Shown: positions 62,942 to 64,000 of the stretch, in pieces
How positions within the stretch are numbered: the first letter of the stretch is position 1
Layout: every line of letters starts with the position of its first letter
Origin: Paramicrobacterium humi
Lineage (GTDB): Bacteria; Actinomycetota; Actinomycetes; Actinomycetales; Microbacteriaceae
Length of the DNA: 64,000 nt
Assembly: GCF_900105715.1 (NCBI RefSeq)
Contig: NZ_FNRY01000001.1
Location: forward strand, 62,001 to 126,000
Direction of reading: 5' to 3'
Made by a program: the position numbers and the translations under genes
Notes under the pieces: model-generated
Databases searched by the model: none
What the model was told of the DNA's origin: nothing
What the model saw: the letters and a program-made list of their open reading frames with translations, nothing else

Positions 62942-62968
62942 TCCGGCGGGTGGAGTTCACCCGCCGGA
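62942..62968 (-). terminator. Intra-operon hairpin between metQ and metN
   Basis: A perfect 11-bp GC-rich stem, 62942-62952 with 62958-62968, loop GAGTT. It lies between the metQ stop and the metN start; as a partial terminator or mRNA stabiliser it would raise MetQ above MetN/MetI. Confidence 0.6.
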
Positions 62969-63003
62969 CACGCGACGTTGCAGTATGGGGAGAGTTTAGG
63001 TGC

Positions 63004-63903
63004 TCAGCCCTTCGCCTTGATGTCGGCGACCACGTCGTCGAGGGACGACTGGAGGTCAGCGGCGGGCGTCTTGACGAACACGGCGGTGCCGCCGGACTTC
63101 TCCTGGACGGCGTCGAGCACGTCCTGGTTGCTCTGGTAGATGTCGACGAGCTTGTTGTACACCTCGTTGTCCTTGTCAGCCGCGCGGGTGACGAAGATGT
63201 TGATGTACGGAACCGCGTTCGGGTCGTTCGGGTCGTCCTGCGCGAGAGCGTCGGAGGCCTTCAGGCCGGCGTCTTCGATGAAGTCGTTGTTGATGATCGC
63301 GGCGGCGAGATCAGGGAGCGACGTAGGCGTGAGGCTCGCCTCGAGTGCCGTGACCTTGACCTTGGACTTCGCTTCGTCGACGTCAGACACGGTGGAGAAG
63401 ACGCTTCCGCCGTCCTTCAGAGTGATGAGACCGGCGGACTGCAGCACGAGGAGTCCGCGCGCCTGGTTCGACTCGTCGTTGGGAACGGCTACCTCCGAAC
63501 CCTTGGGGATGTCGGCGACCGAGTCGTACTTCGTCGAGTACAGTCCGAGCGGGTAGATCGCCGTGGCTCCGATCGGCGTGAGGTCATCGTTTGAAGCCTC
63601 GTTGTACTGTGCCAGGTAGATGATGTGCTGGAACTGGTTGATGTCGATGTCGCCCTCGCTCAGCGCGGGGTTCGGCTGCGCGTAGTCGGAGAAGTCGATG
63701 ATGTCGACCGAGATGCCCTCGTCCGCCGCGGCCTTCTTGTAGATGTCCCACTCGGGGTCGCTCGCACCGATGACACCGATCTTGACGGGGTTGTCGGCGC
63801 TGCCCTTCTCCGCATCGTCCGATGCGGCTTGGCCTGAGCACGCGGCGAGTGCGGCGACGAGGGGCAGAGCGGCGAGCGCTGCGAGGATCTTCTTCTTGGA
63901 CAC
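63004..63903 (-). CDS. metQ: Methionine-binding lipoprotein (NlpA family)
   Basis: Substrate-binding lipoprotein of 299 residues. Signal peptide KKKILAALAALPLVAALAAC with the lipid-attachment Cys at about residue 22, then KIGVIGASDPEWDIYKKAA, QFQHIIYLAQYN and VAVPNDESNQARGLLVLQSAGLI, the NlpA/MetQ ligand-binding blocks. GTG at 63903 follows AAGAAGGAA; the upstream frame is unlikely. First gene of the metQNI operon. No riboswitch could be recognised in the 97 nt visible upstream. Confidence 0.94.
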   Translation of the reverse strand: MSKKKILAALAALPLVAALAACSGQAASDDAEKGSADNPVKIGVIGASDPEWDIYKKAAADEGISVDIIDFSDYAQPNPALSEGDIDINQFQHIIYLAQYNEASNDDLTPIGATAIYPLGLYSTKYDSVADIPKGSEVAVPNDESNQARGLLVLQSAGLITLKDGGSVFSTVSDVDEAKSKVKVTALEASLTPTSLPDLAAAIINNDFIEDAGLKASDALAQDDPNDPNAVPYINIFVTRAADKDNEVYNKLVDIYQSNQDVLDAVQEKSGGTAVFVKTPAADLQSSLDDVVADIKAKG

Positions 63904-64000
63904 GGGTATTCCTTCTTCTCCAGGGGTGCCCCTCAACGTTAGGTCGCGACCTGCGAACACGAAAACGGCGCCGTAACAGACCGAAATCTGCCCGAATGGC

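Noticed and set aside
63904-64000. SAM riboswitch before metQ
   Set aside because: Only 97 nt are visible and no conserved SAM-I/II/IV core could be made out; the region may be truncated by the window edge.

Overview
The window is a high-GC, gene-dense chromosomal segment of an actinobacterium. The best guess from protein content and gene neighbourhoods is Microbacteriaceae (a Microbacterium/Leifsonia-like organism); this comes from reading the proteins, not from a search. Most genes sit in tight operons with ATGA, TGATG or GTGA stop/start overlaps. I see no insertion sequence, prophage, CRISPR array or rRNA, and a single tRNA.

Region by region. (1) 1-11.8 kb is core: a minus-strand chain SDR - class 3 aldehyde dehydrogenase - MazG - hisS - eno, then nhaA (plus), mfd (minus) and a SigB/SigF-type sigma factor (plus). 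(2) 11.8-24.5 kb is a glycoconjugate cluster. It holds GmhB-like phosphatase, GmhA isomerase and two HldE-like kinase/nucleotidyltransferases, which together cover every step from sedoheptulose-7-phosphate to an NDP-activated manno-heptose. Three GT9 heptosyltransferase-family proteins, three other glycosyltransferases, an SDR, an aldehyde dehydrogenase and a DUF2795 protein accompany them. This is an LPS-precursor-like pathway in a Gram-positive lineage and is the most interesting system here. (3) 24.5-27 kb: pth, rplY/ctc and a membrane protein of unknown function. (4) 27-44.8 kb is a sugar/sugar-acid island: gluconokinase, ManD-type dehydratase, GPH transporter, two xylose-isomerase-like barrel proteins, a LacI regulator, a peptide-type ABC importer with a fused permease-ATPase, two Gfo/Idh/MocA oxidoreductases, a GH3 enzyme with a NagZ-like motif, and 6-phosphogluconate dehydrogenase. 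Six copies of a TGGCAACCGGTTGCCA-like operator mark five promoters of this island, and in each promoter the operator's right half forms the -35 box. (5) 44.9-53.9 kb: FMN reductase, then an IclR-controlled locus of D-aminoacylase-like amidohydrolase, a frameshifted PLP amino-acid deaminase/dehydratase, KDG kinase and KDPG aldolase. Together these spell a plausible N-acetylglucosaminate to pyruvate + glyceraldehyde-3-phosphate route. Rhodanese, RidA, an MHS transporter and a DauR/YheO-type regulator follow. (6) 53.9-57.6 kb is an accessory patch: an alcohol dehydrogenase remnant, an MHS transporter, an IclR regulator and a D-2-hydroxyacid dehydrogenase, linked by GAAC-N3-GTTC sites. (7) 57.7-64 kb returns to core: a small acidic protein, prs, glmU, tRNA-Gln(UUG), a MarR regulator and the metQ-metN-metI methionine importer.

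Coordinates of starts were adjusted from the longest open frames to the start codon with the best ribosome binding site or family alignment. Functions are family-level readings. Operators, promoters and terminators are read by eye from inverted repeats and spacing.
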